This document shows positions 52,563 through 62,454 of a stretch of 64,000 nt of DNA, piece by piece. The stretch's first letter is position 1. Every line of letters begins with the position of its first letter. The position numbers were made by a program, and so were the translations under genes. The stretch is from Sinanaerobacter sp. ZZT-01 (lineage in GTDB: Bacteria; Bacillota; Clostridia; Peptostreptococcales; Anaerovoracaceae), in the NCBI RefSeq assembly GCF_035621135.1, contig NZ_CP141728.1:1240001-1304000 (forward strand), read 5' to 3'. The notes under the pieces were generated by a model. That model made no database searches, was not told the origin of the DNA, and was given only the letters and a program-made list of their open reading frames with translations.

Positions 52563-53984
52563 ATGCGTTATGATCCAGCTTCCATGAAAGCAGAAGAATT
52601 TATCAACAATGAGGAAATCCTCTCTACCATTGAGTATGCTAAAGCCAACAAAAATAACCAGAAGTTAATTTCTACTCTGATCGAAAAAGCAAGAAACTGC
52701 AAAGGTCTTACTCACCGAGAAGCCGCAGTGCTTTTAGAATGTCAGATAGCAGAAGAAAATGAAAAAATGTTTACTTTGGCAAAAGAAATCAAACAAAAAC
52801 TATACGGTAACCGTATCGTCATGTTTGCACCGCTGTACTTATCTAATTACTGTGTAAATGGATGCGTATATTGTCCTTACCACCATCAGAACGAACATAT
52901 ATCAAGAAAAAAGCTGACCCAAGAGGAAATTGTCTGTGAAGTGCGTGCTTTACAAGATATGGGACATAAACGTCTCGCGCTGGAAACCGGTGAAGACCCC
53001 GTCAATAACCCAATTGAGTACGTCTTGGAAAGTATCAAGACAATCTACAGTATTCATCATAAAAACGGGGCAATCCGAAGAGTCAACGTCAATATTGCTG
53101 CCACCAGTGTGCAAAATTACCGCAAGCTGAAAGATGCAGGAATCGGCACCTATATCTTATTCCAAGAAACGTACCACAAAGAAAATTATGAGCTACTTCA
53201 TCCGGTAGGACCAAAACATGATTATGCCTACCATACTGAAGCGATGGATCGTGCGATGGAAGCCGGTATTGATGATGTCGGCATCGGTGTTTTATTTGGG
53301 CTCAATCTATATCGCTATGACTTCATTGGTCTTTTAATGCATGCAGAACATCTGGAGGCTGCATTCGGAGTCGGCCCTCACACAATCAGCGTTCCAAGAA
53401 TTCGCCCGGCAGATGACATCGACCCAAATAATTTTACGAATTCTATCAGCGATGACATCTTTTCTAAGATTATTGCTGTTTTGCGAATCGCGGTTCCTTA
53501 TACCGGTATGATTATCTCCACTAGAGAAAATGAAGAAACGAGAAAACGTGTACTGGATCTTGGCATTTCACAAATCAGTGGTGGCTCTCGCACAAGTGTT
53601 GGTGGTTATGCAAAAGAAGAGAAAGAAGAAGATAATTCCTCACAATTTGAATTGAATGATACAAGAACGCTGGATGAAATCGTAAATTGGCTTTTAGATA
53701 TGGATTACATTCCGAGCTTCTGCACTGCGTGCTACCGGGAAGGACGCACGGGGGACCGTTTTATGAGTCTCGTGAAATCCGGACAAATTGCAAATTGCTG
53801 CCTGCCAAATGCACTTATGACATTAAAAGAATATTTGGAAGACTATGCTTCAGAAGATACAAAGCAAAAAGGTGAAACGTTGATTTCCAAGGAAGTCGAG
53901 CATATTACAAATGAAAAGGTACGCGCCATTGCAAAGGATCATTTAAGTGAACTTCATAACGGAAAACGAGATTTTCGTTTCTAG
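52563..53984 (+). CDS. hydG: [FeFe]-hydrogenase maturase HydG (tyrosine lyase)
   Basis: The 473-aa radical SAM enzyme cleaves tyrosine to CO, CN- and p-cresol for the H-cluster. The radical SAM cluster motif is CVNGCVYC, and the C-terminal auxiliary cluster site is CTACYREGRTGDRF with NCC further on. I start at 52563, where GGAAAGGAATT lies upstream; the ATG at 52539 overlaps hydE. It precedes hydF by 13 bases. Confidence 0.96.
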   Translation: MRYDPASMKAEEFINNEEILSTIEYAKANKNNQKLISTLIEKARNCKGLTHREAAVLLECQIAEENEKMFTLAKEIKQKLYGNRIVMFAPLYLSNYCVNGCVYCPYHHQNEHISRKKLTQEEIVCEVRALQDMGHKRLALETGEDPVNNPIEYVLESIKTIYSIHHKNGAIRRVNVNIAATSVQNYRKLKDAGIGTYILFQETYHKENYELLHPVGPKHDYAYHTEAMDRAMEAGIDDVGIGVLFGLNLYRYDFIGLLMHAEHLEAAFGVGPHTISVPRIRPADDIDPNNFTNSISDDIFSKIIAVLRIAVPYTGMIISTRENEETRKRVLDLGISQISGGSRTSVGGYAKEEKEEDNSSQFELNDTRTLDEIVNWLLDMDYIPSFCTACYREGRTGDRFMSLVKSGQIANCCLPNALMTLKEYLEDYASEDTKQKGETLISKEVEHITNEKVRAIAKDHLSELHNGKRDFRF

Positions 53985-53997
53985 GACGGAGGAAACT

Positions 53998-55200
53998 ATG
54001 AGTTTAAATGAAACGCCGAGAGCAAACCAATTACACATTGGTCTTTTCGGAAGGAGAAACTGTGGAAAATCATCTTTAATCAATGCTCTAACTAATCAGC
54101 AGATTGCCGTGGTTTCGGATGTAGCCGGAACCACGACCGATTCCGTGTACAAATCTATGGAAATACACGGCATCGGTCCATGTGTCTTCATCGATACACC
54201 CGGATTTGACGATGAAGGCACATTGGGTAATCTTCGTATGGAAGAAACGAAAAAAGCTTCTGAAAAGACGGATTTGGCCTTGATTTTATTTCACAAAAAT
54301 GCGATAGACTTAGAATGTAAATGGGCAAAGAGCTTTGAACAAAAAAACATTCCAGTCGTTGCCGTCCTCAGTAAGTCCGACTGCTTAACAGAAGAAGAAC
54401 AGTCGGAGCTTGCGCTTTTTATAAATAAGCAATCCGGCCTACGCCCCATTGTTTGTTCCGTAAACAATGCAGACAGTATTGAAATGCTTCGAAATGAAAT
54501 CATCGAAGCACTTCCTTCTGATTATGAAAAAGAAAGCATTACCGGTGAGCTGGCCAAGCCAGGTGATCTTGTTCTTTTGGTAATGCCACAGGATATTCAA
54601 GCACCGAAGGGCCGTTTAATCCTGCCTCAAGTGCAAGTACTTCGGGAATTATTAGACAAAAAATGTTTTCCGGTCTGCACAACTGCCGATACTGTAGATG
54701 CTGCTTTGTCTTCCCTTTCTAAAGCACCGGATTTAATCATTACCGATTCACAGGTTTTTAAATCCGTATATGAGAAAAAGCCTGCTCAAAGCAAGCTTAC
54801 TTCTTTCTCTATATTATTTGCAGGTTATAAGGGTGATTTGCCTTATTATCTAGAAGGTGCAAAAGCAATCGCATCGTTAGCTCCGCATTCACGTGTGCTG
54901 ATTGCAGAAGCTTGTACACATGCTCCCTTGTCTGAAGACATTGGCCGGGAAAAACTCCCCCGCTTATTACGCCAACGGATTGGCAACGAGCTTACCGTTG
55001 ACATCGTCAGCGGAGTCGATTTTCCTAAGGAGCTGCATTCGTATGATTTAATTATACAATGCGGTGCATGTATGTTTAACCGACAATACGTCTTAACCCG
55101 TATTGGTCTAGCTAAGAAACAAAGCATTCCAATGACCAATTACGGAGTCGCCTTAGCGTATCTTTCGGGTATTTTAGATTCAATCGATTATACAATCTAA
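53998..55200 (+). CDS. hydF: [FeFe]-hydrogenase maturation GTPase HydF
   Basis: HydF is the scaffold that receives the [2Fe] subcluster and hands it to the hydrogenase. The 400-aa protein has a GTPase domain (FGRRNCGKSSLINAL, switch region VAGTTTDSVYKSM, IDTPGFDDEG) and a C-terminal [4Fe-4S] site with CTHAP and CGACMFNR cysteines. I start at 53998 with GGAGG upstream; the open frame extends 17 codons into hydG. No hydrogenase structural gene lies in the window. Confidence 0.96.
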   Translation: MSLNETPRANQLHIGLFGRRNCGKSSLINALTNQQIAVVSDVAGTTTDSVYKSMEIHGIGPCVFIDTPGFDDEGTLGNLRMEETKKASEKTDLALILFHKNAIDLECKWAKSFEQKNIPVVAVLSKSDCLTEEEQSELALFINKQSGLRPIVCSVNNADSIEMLRNEIIEALPSDYEKESITGELAKPGDLVLLVMPQDIQAPKGRLILPQVQVLRELLDKKCFPVCTTADTVDAALSSLSKAPDLIITDSQVFKSVYEKKPAQSKLTSFSILFAGYKGDLPYYLEGAKAIASLAPHSRVLIAEACTHAPLSEDIGREKLPRLLRQRIGNELTVDIVSGVDFPKELHSYDLIIQCGACMFNRQYVLTRIGLAKKQSIPMTNYGVALAYLSGILDSIDYTI

Positions 55201-55285
55201 GTAAAAATAGGTTCTAATTACTTCCATTAAATAATCTTTTACGTAATCTTTCGACTCTAAAATATTTCATATCATAAAGTATTTG

Positions 55286-55326
55286 TGATTTCAAAGAAAA
55301 GAATTTTATTACTTTCTTTGAAATCA
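55286..55326. terminator. Long hairpin after hydF
   Basis: A perfect 14-bp inverted repeat (55286-55299 with 55313-55326) lies between the convergent hydF and vanY-like genes. It lacks a T-run of more than three bases, so it is a probable but atypical terminator. Confidence 0.6.
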
Positions 55327-55369
55327 TATCTTTGCTTCAGAGTTAAAATCATCATCATATTATCCCCAT

Positions 55370-56107
55370 TTAGGATAAAATATTCGCTTTGTATTCTTCT
55401 AAGCGCACTCCGCTTTTTTGTAATTTTTCAGCTAATTCTGTACCCACATATCTCAGGTGCCATGGTTCATAGGAAACATCTTTTTTCGCATCGCCTGTAT
55501 CCGGATACCGTACAATAAATCCATACCGATACACATTGTCAATCAGCCATTTTCCTTCCGGCGTTTCTTCCATTGGCGGATCGGTTTCGTCATCTCGCAG
55601 TGCGACATCCATCGCCAGTCCGGTTTGATGCTCGCTGGTTCCTGGAAGTTCTACGAATTCAATGGCTTTTTTTTCTGCTTTTTCCTTTGTAAGGGATTTA
55701 TCTGCCTGCATTAATTCAAATACTTTGCGATCAAATAATGTCTGCTGGCGGTCATAAGAACGATAGCCACTTAATGGAAGAATGGTATACCCTTCTTTTT
55801 CTAAATCCCTAATCATTGCGGTCATTTGTTTTGCTGCTACTTCCGTCAATTTTTCTTCTGTATAGCTTACAGTGACTAAATTATCAGGTACAAAATCTCT
55901 TTGCAAAGGATGCTCTGCATCAACAAGTACGGTATAATCCTGTTTTGCAAGTGTTTCATTGTCCGGCTCTACAGCCGAGACTACCATATTTTCTAAAAAT
56001 TTTCCTGTTACGTCTGTCTGTTTTTTCATCATTTGATTCAAACCAAATGCAGAAACTCCAACCAAACTTAAACAAATTACTCCTTTTATCAATTTTCTCT
56101 TTTTCAT
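55370..56107 (-). CDS. VanY-like D-alanyl-D-alanine carboxypeptidase
   Basis: The 245-aa M15B peptidase has an N-terminal membrane anchor (residues ~5-22) and the active-site motifs SGYRSYDRQ, GTSEHQTGLAMDV (SxHxxGxAxD zinc site) and EPWHLRYVG (ExxHxxxV). It removes terminal D-Ala from peptidoglycan stem peptides outside the cell. I start at 56107, where GAGGAGAA lies upstream. It follows a VanS-like kinase gene and is probably controlled by it. Confidence 0.92.
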   Translation of the reverse strand: MKKRKLIKGVICLSLVGVSAFGLNQMMKKQTDVTGKFLENMVVSAVEPDNETLAKQDYTVLVDAEHPLQRDFVPDNLVTVSYTEEKLTEVAAKQMTAMIRDLEKEGYTILPLSGYRSYDRQQTLFDRKVFELMQADKSLTKEKAEKKAIEFVELPGTSEHQTGLAMDVALRDDETDPPMEETPEGKWLIDNVYRYGFIVRYPDTGDAKKDVSYEPWHLRYVGTELAEKLQKSGVRLEEYKANILS

Positions 56108-56189
56108 CTGCTCTTTTCTCCTCAATAAAAAACCCTTTTGTACGAGTATTGTACCGCAAAAAAGGGGAAAATACCTTATCGCTTCCTTA

Positions 56190-57290
56190 CTAATTTCTTA
56201 AAGATTTCTTAAGAGGCAGCTCTACAGTTAAAATTGTTTCTAAATTTTTACTTTCGGCCCTGATACTTCCTTTATGAATCGTTACTATTTTTTTAGCAAT
56301 GGCCAATCCCAACCCAGCACCGCCGTTTGCTGTCGTTCTCGCTTCATCTACACGATAAAAACGTTCAAAAATACGATCCAGCTTCTCTTTTGGAATCGTC
56401 ATCCCATGATTTGTAAATCTTATGATTGCTATCCGCTCTGTTTTTAAAAGTTCAATGAGAATCTCTGTCTCCGTTTCACTATACGCAACCGCATTCCTCA
56501 GTAGATTATCAAAAACACGTGCCAGCTGATCGGGATCCGCAATAATCTCTACATTTTCATCCTGCACTATTTTATAGGATAACTGCTTCTCTGACAGCAG
56601 TGGATAAAATTCTTCAATCAGTTGTTCCAGCATGATATTTAGATTCACCTTGCGCTCAATCAGTTCAATACTGGTTGCATTAAATCGGGTGATTTCGAAA
56701 AGCTCATCTAAAAGCAGCTCCATTCGTTTTGCCTTATTAAGTACAATGCCGCGATACTTTTCTCTTTTTTCCTGCTCCATATCTTTCTCTGCTTCTAAAA
56801 GATTTAAATATCCTAATATGGATGTCATCGGCGTACGCAGATCATGTGCTAAATACACTACCAAATCATTTTTTTGCTGCTCGCTTTCTTTCGCCTCCAG
56901 CTGTCGTTTCTGTAAATCATATTTCACACGATTCAGCTTTGTTTCCATCGCTTCCAATCCTTCAGGCAACTCTACAATATTTTTCTTTTCGTCAAAAACT
57001 TGATCAATTCCTCTGCTTACTGCATTCAGATAATAGGAAAGCTTCCCCATAGCAAGAAAAATGCCTAGGAGAAGGAAAAGAATGATCATTACCGCAATCA
57101 ACGGAATTTTTAACTGAAGCAAGAGATGATATAGCCCTAATTGATCTGCCAAATTGGCAATAGGTCTTTGCAAAAATCCATCTACCGCTATATAAATCAC
57201 AAGCATGGCAGCAATGACAGCAAAAAATACATTTCCGATAATCCGAATTATTAATTTTATCTTTAAGGTCGTAAATTCATTTTTATTCAT
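56190..57290 (-). CDS. VanS-like sensor histidine kinase
   Basis: The 366-aa kinase has two membrane helices (residues ~12-33 and ~58-76) with a short outside loop of about 25 residues. The HisKA box reads VVYLAHDLRTPMTSILGYL (phosphorylated His within HDLRTP), and the ATPase part has DNLLRNAVAYSE and GGAGLGLAIAKK. The small sensor loop is typical of VanS of the VanG/VanB lineage. It overlaps the regulator gene by four bases (ATGA). Confidence 0.92.
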   Translation of the reverse strand: MNKNEFTTLKIKLIIRIIGNVFFAVIAAMLVIYIAVDGFLQRPIANLADQLGLYHLLLQLKIPLIAVMIILFLLLGIFLAMGKLSYYLNAVSRGIDQVFDEKKNIVELPEGLEAMETKLNRVKYDLQKRQLEAKESEQQKNDLVVYLAHDLRTPMTSILGYLNLLEAEKDMEQEKREKYRGIVLNKAKRMELLLDELFEITRFNATSIELIERKVNLNIMLEQLIEEFYPLLSEKQLSYKIVQDENVEIIADPDQLARVFDNLLRNAVAYSETETEILIELLKTERIAIIRFTNHGMTIPKEKLDRIFERFYRVDEARTTANGGAGLGLAIAKKIVTIHKGSIRAESKNLETILTVELPLKKSLRN

Positions 57291-57979
57291 TTCTCAACCA
57301 CATACCCAACGCCCCAAACCGTTTTAATAAACTTAGGTTTTCTCGTATTTGATTCTATTTTTTCTCTGATTTTACGAATATGCACCATGACAGTGTTATT
57401 GGAATCCAAATATTTTTCTTTCCATACCTGGTGAAAAATCTCTTCGGCGGAAAAAACTTTACCCGCATGTGATGTCAGCAGAAATAAAATATCAAACTCG
57501 GTAGGCGTTAAATCAATCTCCTGTTCAAAGACCGTGACTCTATGACTCCGGCTGTCCATAAATAAACCTCGAATGCTTACTTCATCATAGTTCTCTTTAC
57601 CCAAGTCTCCGGTCAATTGTGCGAACCGCGTAAGCTGTGACTTTACTCTTGCAATCAATTCCAACGGATGAAACGGTTTCGTAATGTAATCATCGGCTCC
57701 CATACCCAGACCCATTATTTTATCGATATCCTCTGACTTTGCACTGAGTAATATAATTGGTAATTTTCTTTTATAGCGAACGCGCTGACATACCTCAAGA
57801 CCATTCATTCCCGGCATCATTACATCCAAAATCAACAAATCAATTTCTTTTTTGTCGATTAATTCTAATGCCTGTACGCCATCGTACGCTTTTTCAATAA
57901 AAAAGCCTTCGCTTTTCATATAAATTTCTATTAAATCAACGATTTCCTTCTCGTCATCCACAATTAAAATGGTACTCAT
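57287..57979 (-). CDS. VanR-like response regulator
   Basis: The 230-aa OmpR-family regulator has receiver-domain residues DDEKEI, the phosphorylated Asp in LLILDVMMPGMNGLEV and K in ITKPFHP, and a winged-helix domain ending VWGVGYVVEK. It pairs with the downstream kinase. Glycopeptide or D-amino-acid sensing is a likely signal, by similarity to VanR. The gene starts 57 bases after the dsdA end. Confidence 0.93.
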   Translation of the reverse strand: MSTILIVDDEKEIVDLIEIYMKSEGFFIEKAYDGVQALELIDKKEIDLLILDVMMPGMNGLEVCQRVRYKRKLPIILLSAKSEDIDKIMGLGMGADDYITKPFHPLELIARVKSQLTRFAQLTGDLGKENYDEVSIRGLFMDSRSHRVTVFEQEIDLTPTEFDILFLLTSHAGKVFSAEEIFHQVWKEKYLDSNNTVMVHIRKIREKIESNTRKPKFIKTVWGVGYVVEK

Positions 57980-58036
57980 AAAAACCGCCCATCCCCTAAT
58001 TATAATTTTTATTTATTATATTCATGATTAAATAAT

Positions 58037-59356
58037 CTAAATAAATTTTTTTCCTTTTTCTAAATAATTTTGCATTTCTTCCCGCGGAACCATACTTCCT
58101 CCGGTTGCCCAAACAATATGAACTGCTTGATGCATTTTATCCTTCAAATTATTTTTTTTCAGATACTCTTCTTGTGAAAGTACTTTTGCAATTCCCGGAA
58201 ATCCGGCACAAGCGGATGGCTCAATGTATTGCTTTTCTTCCTCGGAAAGCAGATAAAGAAGTGTATAAAGCTCATCATCTTCTATCGTAAATACACCATC
58301 TAACTGCGTTTCCATAATCTTTCCTACCAATTTAGATGCTCTGCCAACTGCCAAACCATCTGCTGCGGTCTTCCCGTCCAAACCGATGTCACTGCAAGCA
58401 ATTTGATCATGCAGTCCGGTCATCATACCCAGTGCCATACATGGTGCATGCGTTGGCTCTGCAAAGAAGCAATGTACATTTTCACCATAAATCTCTTTCA
58501 ATCCAAATGTGACACCGCCCGGGCCACCACCTACTCCACAAGGCAAGTAAACGAACATAGGATGTTCTTCATCGATTTGAATCCCCATTTCTTTTAGCTG
58601 CTTTTCTAAGCGTTTGGCTGCCGTTGCATAACCTAAAAATAAATCAGAAGAGCCTTCATCATCTACAAAGTGGCACATCAGGTCCTTTTCCGCTTCTTTT
58701 CTTCCTTCCGCAACCGCTTTTTGATAATCATCCGGATATTCGACTACAACTGCACCCCTTTCTCGCAGCATATCCTTTTTCCATTGCCTTGCATCGGATG
58801 ACATATGAATGGTCACATGAAACCCTAATTTTGCACTAATAATGCCAATTGACAATCCTAAATTTCCCGTAGAGCCTACTGCGACACTGTATTTTGAAAA
58901 CAGTTCTTTAAAATGGGGCTCCGTGAGTACTTCATAATTATCTTCTTTTTTCAGCAGCCCTTTTTCTATTGCGATATCCTCTGCATATTTTAAAACTTCA
59001 TGAATTCCGCCTCTTGCTTTGATTGATCCAGATACGGGCAAATGGCTGTCGCATTTCATTAGCAAAGTACCCCTATGCAGTATACCGTAACGTTCCGATA
59101 AAGCCCTCTGCATGTTTGGAATCTCAATCAACGGTGATTCTATAATCCCTTTTGTTTTCTCTGTCTGCGGAAATGCTATACGAAGATAAGGTGCAAAACG
59201 CCTGAGTCTTGCTTCCGCTTCGGAAATGTCTTTCTCTTCAAATGGATATTCCACTTTTTCCCCACTATTTGGATTGATCCAAAAAATAGGTTCCGTTCTC
59301 ATCATTGGCAAAAGCAAGGAATTTTTTGTTTTCAACTCTTCTAAATCGTATGTCAT
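58037..59356 (-). CDS. dsdA: D-serine ammonia-lyase (D-serine dehydratase) DsdA
   Basis: The 439-aa PLP enzyme converts D-serine to pyruvate and ammonia. The PLP lysine lies in [14 protein letters not shown]; other marks are [30 protein letters not shown] and [13 protein letters not shown] precedes the ATG. It lies just upstream of vanR- and vanS-like genes, on the same strand, which suggests a link between D-serine removal and cell-wall D-amino-acid sensing. Confidence 0.95.
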   Translation of the reverse strand: MTYDLEELKTKNSLLLPMMRTEPIFWINPNSGEKVEYPFEEKDISEAEARLRRFAPYLRIAFPQTEKTKGIIESPLIEIPNMQRALSERYGILHRGTLLMKCDSHLPVSGSIKARGGIHEVLKYAEDIAIEKGLLKKEDNYEVLTEPHFKELFSKYSVAVGSTGNLGLSIGIISAKLGFHVTIHMSSDARQWKKDMLRERGAVVVEYPDDYQKAVAEGRKEAEKDLMCHFVDDEGSSDLFLGYATAAKRLEKQLKEMGIQIDEEHPMFVYLPCGVGGGPGGVTFGLKEIYGENVHCFFAEPTHAPCMALGMMTGLHDQIACSDIGLDGKTAADGLAVGRASKLVGKIMETQLDGVFTIEDDELYTLLYLLSEEEKQYIEPSACAGFPGIAKVLSQEEYLKKNNLKDKMHQAVHIVWATGGSMVPREEMQNYLEKGKKFI

Positions 59357-59668
59357 TGAATCGTTCCTCCTTACGACAAATCTCTACCAGCATTTTATCA
59401 TATATAAGCAAAACTTCCTACTTAAATATAGGAAATAGATGCTCTATGAATATTCTGTTTTATAAAACAAAATCTATTTATATTCTGCACTAAAAATAAA
59501 TTTTTTTACAAGATTCAGAAAACAACATTTCCAGATTTTTTTCTGTCTCATCGTATTTTTAGATGTAAAAATAGTTTTTACACTTGAATATATCAATTAT
59601 GAAAAGTAGAATGATATAAGGCTAATTCATATATAATAAGAAGAAGAATTAAAAATGCAGGAGAAATC
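59357..59668. other. Gap of about 310 bases, nothing seen
   Basis: The stretch between dsdA and the CDF transporter gene is AT-rich. It contains no open frame with a ribosome binding site and no recognisable riboswitch, including no NiCo-type motif. Divergent promoters are expected here. Confidence 0.6.
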
Positions 59669-60853
59669 ATGAGAAAATTATTAATAAAGGTCTTTATTAA
59701 AGATTATGAAAACATCAGAGACCCGCATGTTCGTGAAAGCTACGGTAAATTAGCTGGTGTCATCGGCATTGTTTCCAATGCCTTTTTGTGCACTTTAAAA
59801 ATCCTCACAGGATTACTTTTTCACAGCATTGCCATCTTAGCTGACGGAATCAACAATTTAGCGGATGCCTCCTCTTCCTTTATTACTTTAATCGGATTTC
59901 GACTGGCCTCCCGTCCTGCCGATGAAGAACACCCTTACGGTCATGCGCGCATCGAATATTTGACCGGCGTCATTGTATCAGTTCTTATTATCGTACTTGG
60001 CGTCCAGCTATGCATGCGTTCCTTTGATAAAATCCTTCATCCCGATCCTTTGGATTTTAATTATTTTACAATTGGTATTTTAATCGTTTCAATCTTAATC
60101 AAAATCTGGCAATCCCTTTTTAATATAAAAATGGGAGAAATCATTTCCTCTTCTACTTTAAAAGCAACCGGAACAGACAGCCGAAATGATGTCATTGCAA
60201 CCTCTGCTGTGTTGTTTGGTATTTTAATCGGTAAAGCAACCAATTTGCAGCTTGACGGATACCTAGGAATGCTTGTTGCTCTGTTCATTATCTATTCAGG
60301 CTTTCAGCTGGTTAAAGAGACAGCTGACCCTTTGCTCGGTCAAGCGCCAGACCCAGAGTTAGTCAATGCAATCAGTGAAAAAATCATGAAGCACCCTGAT
60401 GTTTTAGGCGTACATGATCTAGTCGTTCACAACTATGGTCCTGCTCGTATTTTTGCATCGGTACACGTAGAAGTAGATGCGCACAACGATATGATTGCAA
60501 GCCATGATATGATCGACAATCTTGAACGAACCTTAAGTGAATCTCTTCGCATTCATCTTGTCGTTCATATGGACCCGGTCGATTATAAAGACCCTTTGAC
60601 ACAAATCGTAAAACAACAGCTCAAAGAGATCATTACGGAATATGATACTATTTTGGATATCCATGATATACGGGTTGTTCACGGCTACACACACCATAAT
60701 GTTATTTTTGACGTCGTTATATCCCCACAGTGCAGTATGAGCGAGGAGGAATTAAAATCACATTTGGCCAAAGATCTTCAATTGTGTAATCCTCTATATC
60801 AGCCTGTCATTACAATTGATAAAAATTACACAGGCGACATTGAAAAGCATTGA
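59669..60853 (+). CDS. Cation diffusion facilitator family transporter
   Basis: The 394-aa protein has five to six membrane helices (residues ~25-215) with the metal-site motifs ILADGINNLADASSS and HPYGHARIEYLTGV plus ATGTDSRNDVIATS, and a cytoplasmic ferredoxin-like domain from ~225 with HDLVVHNYGPARIFASVHVEVDAH. An additional C-terminal domain repeats this theme. It exports Zn, Co, Mn or Fe. AGGAG precedes the ATG. The metal cannot be read off. Confidence 0.92.
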   Translation: MRKLLIKVFIKDYENIRDPHVRESYGKLAGVIGIVSNAFLCTLKILTGLLFHSIAILADGINNLADASSSFITLIGFRLASRPADEEHPYGHARIEYLTGVIVSVLIIVLGVQLCMRSFDKILHPDPLDFNYFTIGILIVSILIKIWQSLFNIKMGEIISSSTLKATGTDSRNDVIATSAVLFGILIGKATNLQLDGYLGMLVALFIIYSGFQLVKETADPLLGQAPDPELVNAISEKIMKHPDVLGVHDLVVHNYGPARIFASVHVEVDAHNDMIASHDMIDNLERTLSESLRIHLVVHMDPVDYKDPLTQIVKQQLKEIITEYDTILDIHDIRVVHGYTHHNVIFDVVISPQCSMSEEELKSHLAKDLQLCNPLYQPVITIDKNYTGDIEKH

Positions 60854-60856
60854 CGA

Positions 60857-62122
60857 TCAATAGCTTCCATGTGTATTCGATTTTTTCCGATATTCTTTAG
60901 GGGTCATTCCCATTATACTTTTAAATACTTTAATAAAATAACTTTGACTATTAAAGCCTACACGAAGTGCAATTTCAGTCAAACTAAAACTTGTATCCGC
61001 AAGCAGCCTCAGGCTTTTATCAATTCTCAATTCTGTCAAATAATAAGTAAATGCAATCCCCATTTCCTGCTTAAATAACGTTGATAAGTAGGATGGATTG
61101 ATATGGACAAATTCTGCTACATCATTTAATGTAATGTCATCTTTATAATTTTCTTCTATGAAGCGCAGTCCCATTCGAATGGTTTCTGAGTTTCCTTCAT
61201 ACATGTGCAAAAATGCATCGTTTGCAAACCTGCCGATCAAATTATAAATAAGACCGAAAACGCTTTGAAAAGTCATTGCGCTATTTAACTCATCGAGACA
61301 TTCCAAATACGTATAAGAATTTAAGGTATGCACCGCATTTTTTGAAGAAACTCTTGATAATATCCCCGTAAGCTCCATCAGACGAATTTTTACAAATCCC
61401 AAATTATCTGCTTCTAATGCCTTTATCTTTTCAAAGAAGTCTGAAAATAGAACTTGTGCTTTTTCGGCATTTCCACGTCTTACCGCTTCCAGCAGCTGAT
61501 CCTCTAGCTCACTTGGATAAATTCGTTCTCTTTCCGTTTCGATAGATATGCCTCTCTTTTTATTCTCAGAAACTGCAACCGCTCCAAACTCCCTCTCCAT
61601 CTGTAAAGCACCCAGCATACTGTACTGAAACAAATCATAAAGATACTGTACTTCTTTCGGTGAATACATCTTTATTACGCTGAAAAAAGCAATTAATTTA
61701 TATTCATATGCTTCTTTCTGCACCACTCTTTTTAAAATGTGACGTAGAACACGTTCACGATTAGAACCCATTGCAAAAGGACCTGCAAAGACACACCCGC
61801 AATTTTCTTTTTTATATATCACTGGATATGCAACTTGAATCATGCCTGAATTGCAGACAAAAATATAGGCTTCCCGCAACTTATGAGCTGTGCTGGCAGC
61901 GGAATTTAAGGTTCTGAGACAGCTTTCACTGCAATGACACTGGTCTGTGAACACATTGCATAATTTTCCCTGTGGCTGCCATTCCCAATTCATTTCATTT
62001 TCCCGATAAAAAAAGGTGACCGGAATTTGAGTGACATTTGAAAAAGCCTTTGCAACGTTCTTTGCTTTTTCTATCACTTTCTGCTCTGCATCCAAATTTC
62101 CACCTGTAGAAGTATATTGCAT
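60857..62122 (-). CDS. PocR-domain AraC-family regulator
   Basis: The 421-aa protein has an N-terminal PocR ligand-binding domain (residues ~18-165) with conserved cysteines in CNVFTDQCHCSESCLRT and NCGCVFAGPF, which can bind a metal or small hydrocarbon ligand. The C-terminal AraC helix-turn-helix pair is ITLNDVAEFVHINPSYLSTLFKQEMG and LTEIALRVGFNSQSYFIKVFKSIMGMTPKEYRK. PocR regulates propanediol/cobalamin genes in Salmonella, but no such target lies adjacent here. Confidence 0.9.
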   Translation of the reverse strand: MQYTSTGGNLDAEQKVIEKAKNVAKAFSNVTQIPVTFFYRENEMNWEWQPQGKLCNVFTDQCHCSESCLRTLNSAASTAHKLREAYIFVCNSGMIQVAYPVIYKKENCGCVFAGPFAMGSNRERVLRHILKRVVQKEAYEYKLIAFFSVIKMYSPKEVQYLYDLFQYSMLGALQMEREFGAVAVSENKKRGISIETERERIYPSELEDQLLEAVRRGNAEKAQVLFSDFFEKIKALEADNLGFVKIRLMELTGILSRVSSKNAVHTLNSYTYLECLDELNSAMTFQSVFGLIYNLIGRFANDAFLHMYEGNSETIRMGLRFIEENYKDDITLNDVAEFVHINPSYLSTLFKQEMGIAFTYYLTELRIDKSLRLLADTSFSLTEIALRVGFNSQSYFIKVFKSIMGMTPKEYRKKSNTHGSY

Positions 62123-62382
62123 TCCTCTTTATCCAATCATTTTTATATTTTTTATAATTTTAACATTATATTTTTTGATTATCAAATATTAAATTTGTTT
62201 TTTACGCGATAAAATAACAAATTTATTTACATATCTTAAAATAAAATTGATATTTTTTACCCCTTCTTTTCTTCTATAATAAAGTTACAAAACCATAAAA
62301 TAAAAACCATAAAAAGAAAACTCGCATAATGAAAAAATCAAAAGGAGGAGAAAATAACAAGCAAAATAACAAATAAGAAGAT

Positions 62383-62445
62383 AAATAAAATACCCAAAGG
62401 AATAAGCAAACGCCAATGCAAACCCTTTGGGTATTTTATTTAGTC
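62383..62445 (-). terminator. Terminator of the aminotransferase gene
   Basis: An exact 18-bp inverted repeat (62383-62400 with 62424-62441) ending in AT-rich sequence lies 14 bases beyond the aminotransferase stop. Confidence 0.9.
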
Positions 62446-62454
62446 TATCGCTAT

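Noticed and set aside
59357-59668. NiCo riboswitch ahead of the cation diffusion facilitator gene
   Set aside because: No matching junction motifs; sequence is AT-rich and unstructured.
62329-62376. 15-codon plus-strand frame before the long inverted repeat at 62383
   Set aside because: No convincing ribosome binding site before the ATG, and the hairpin is explained as the aminotransferase terminator on the other strand.
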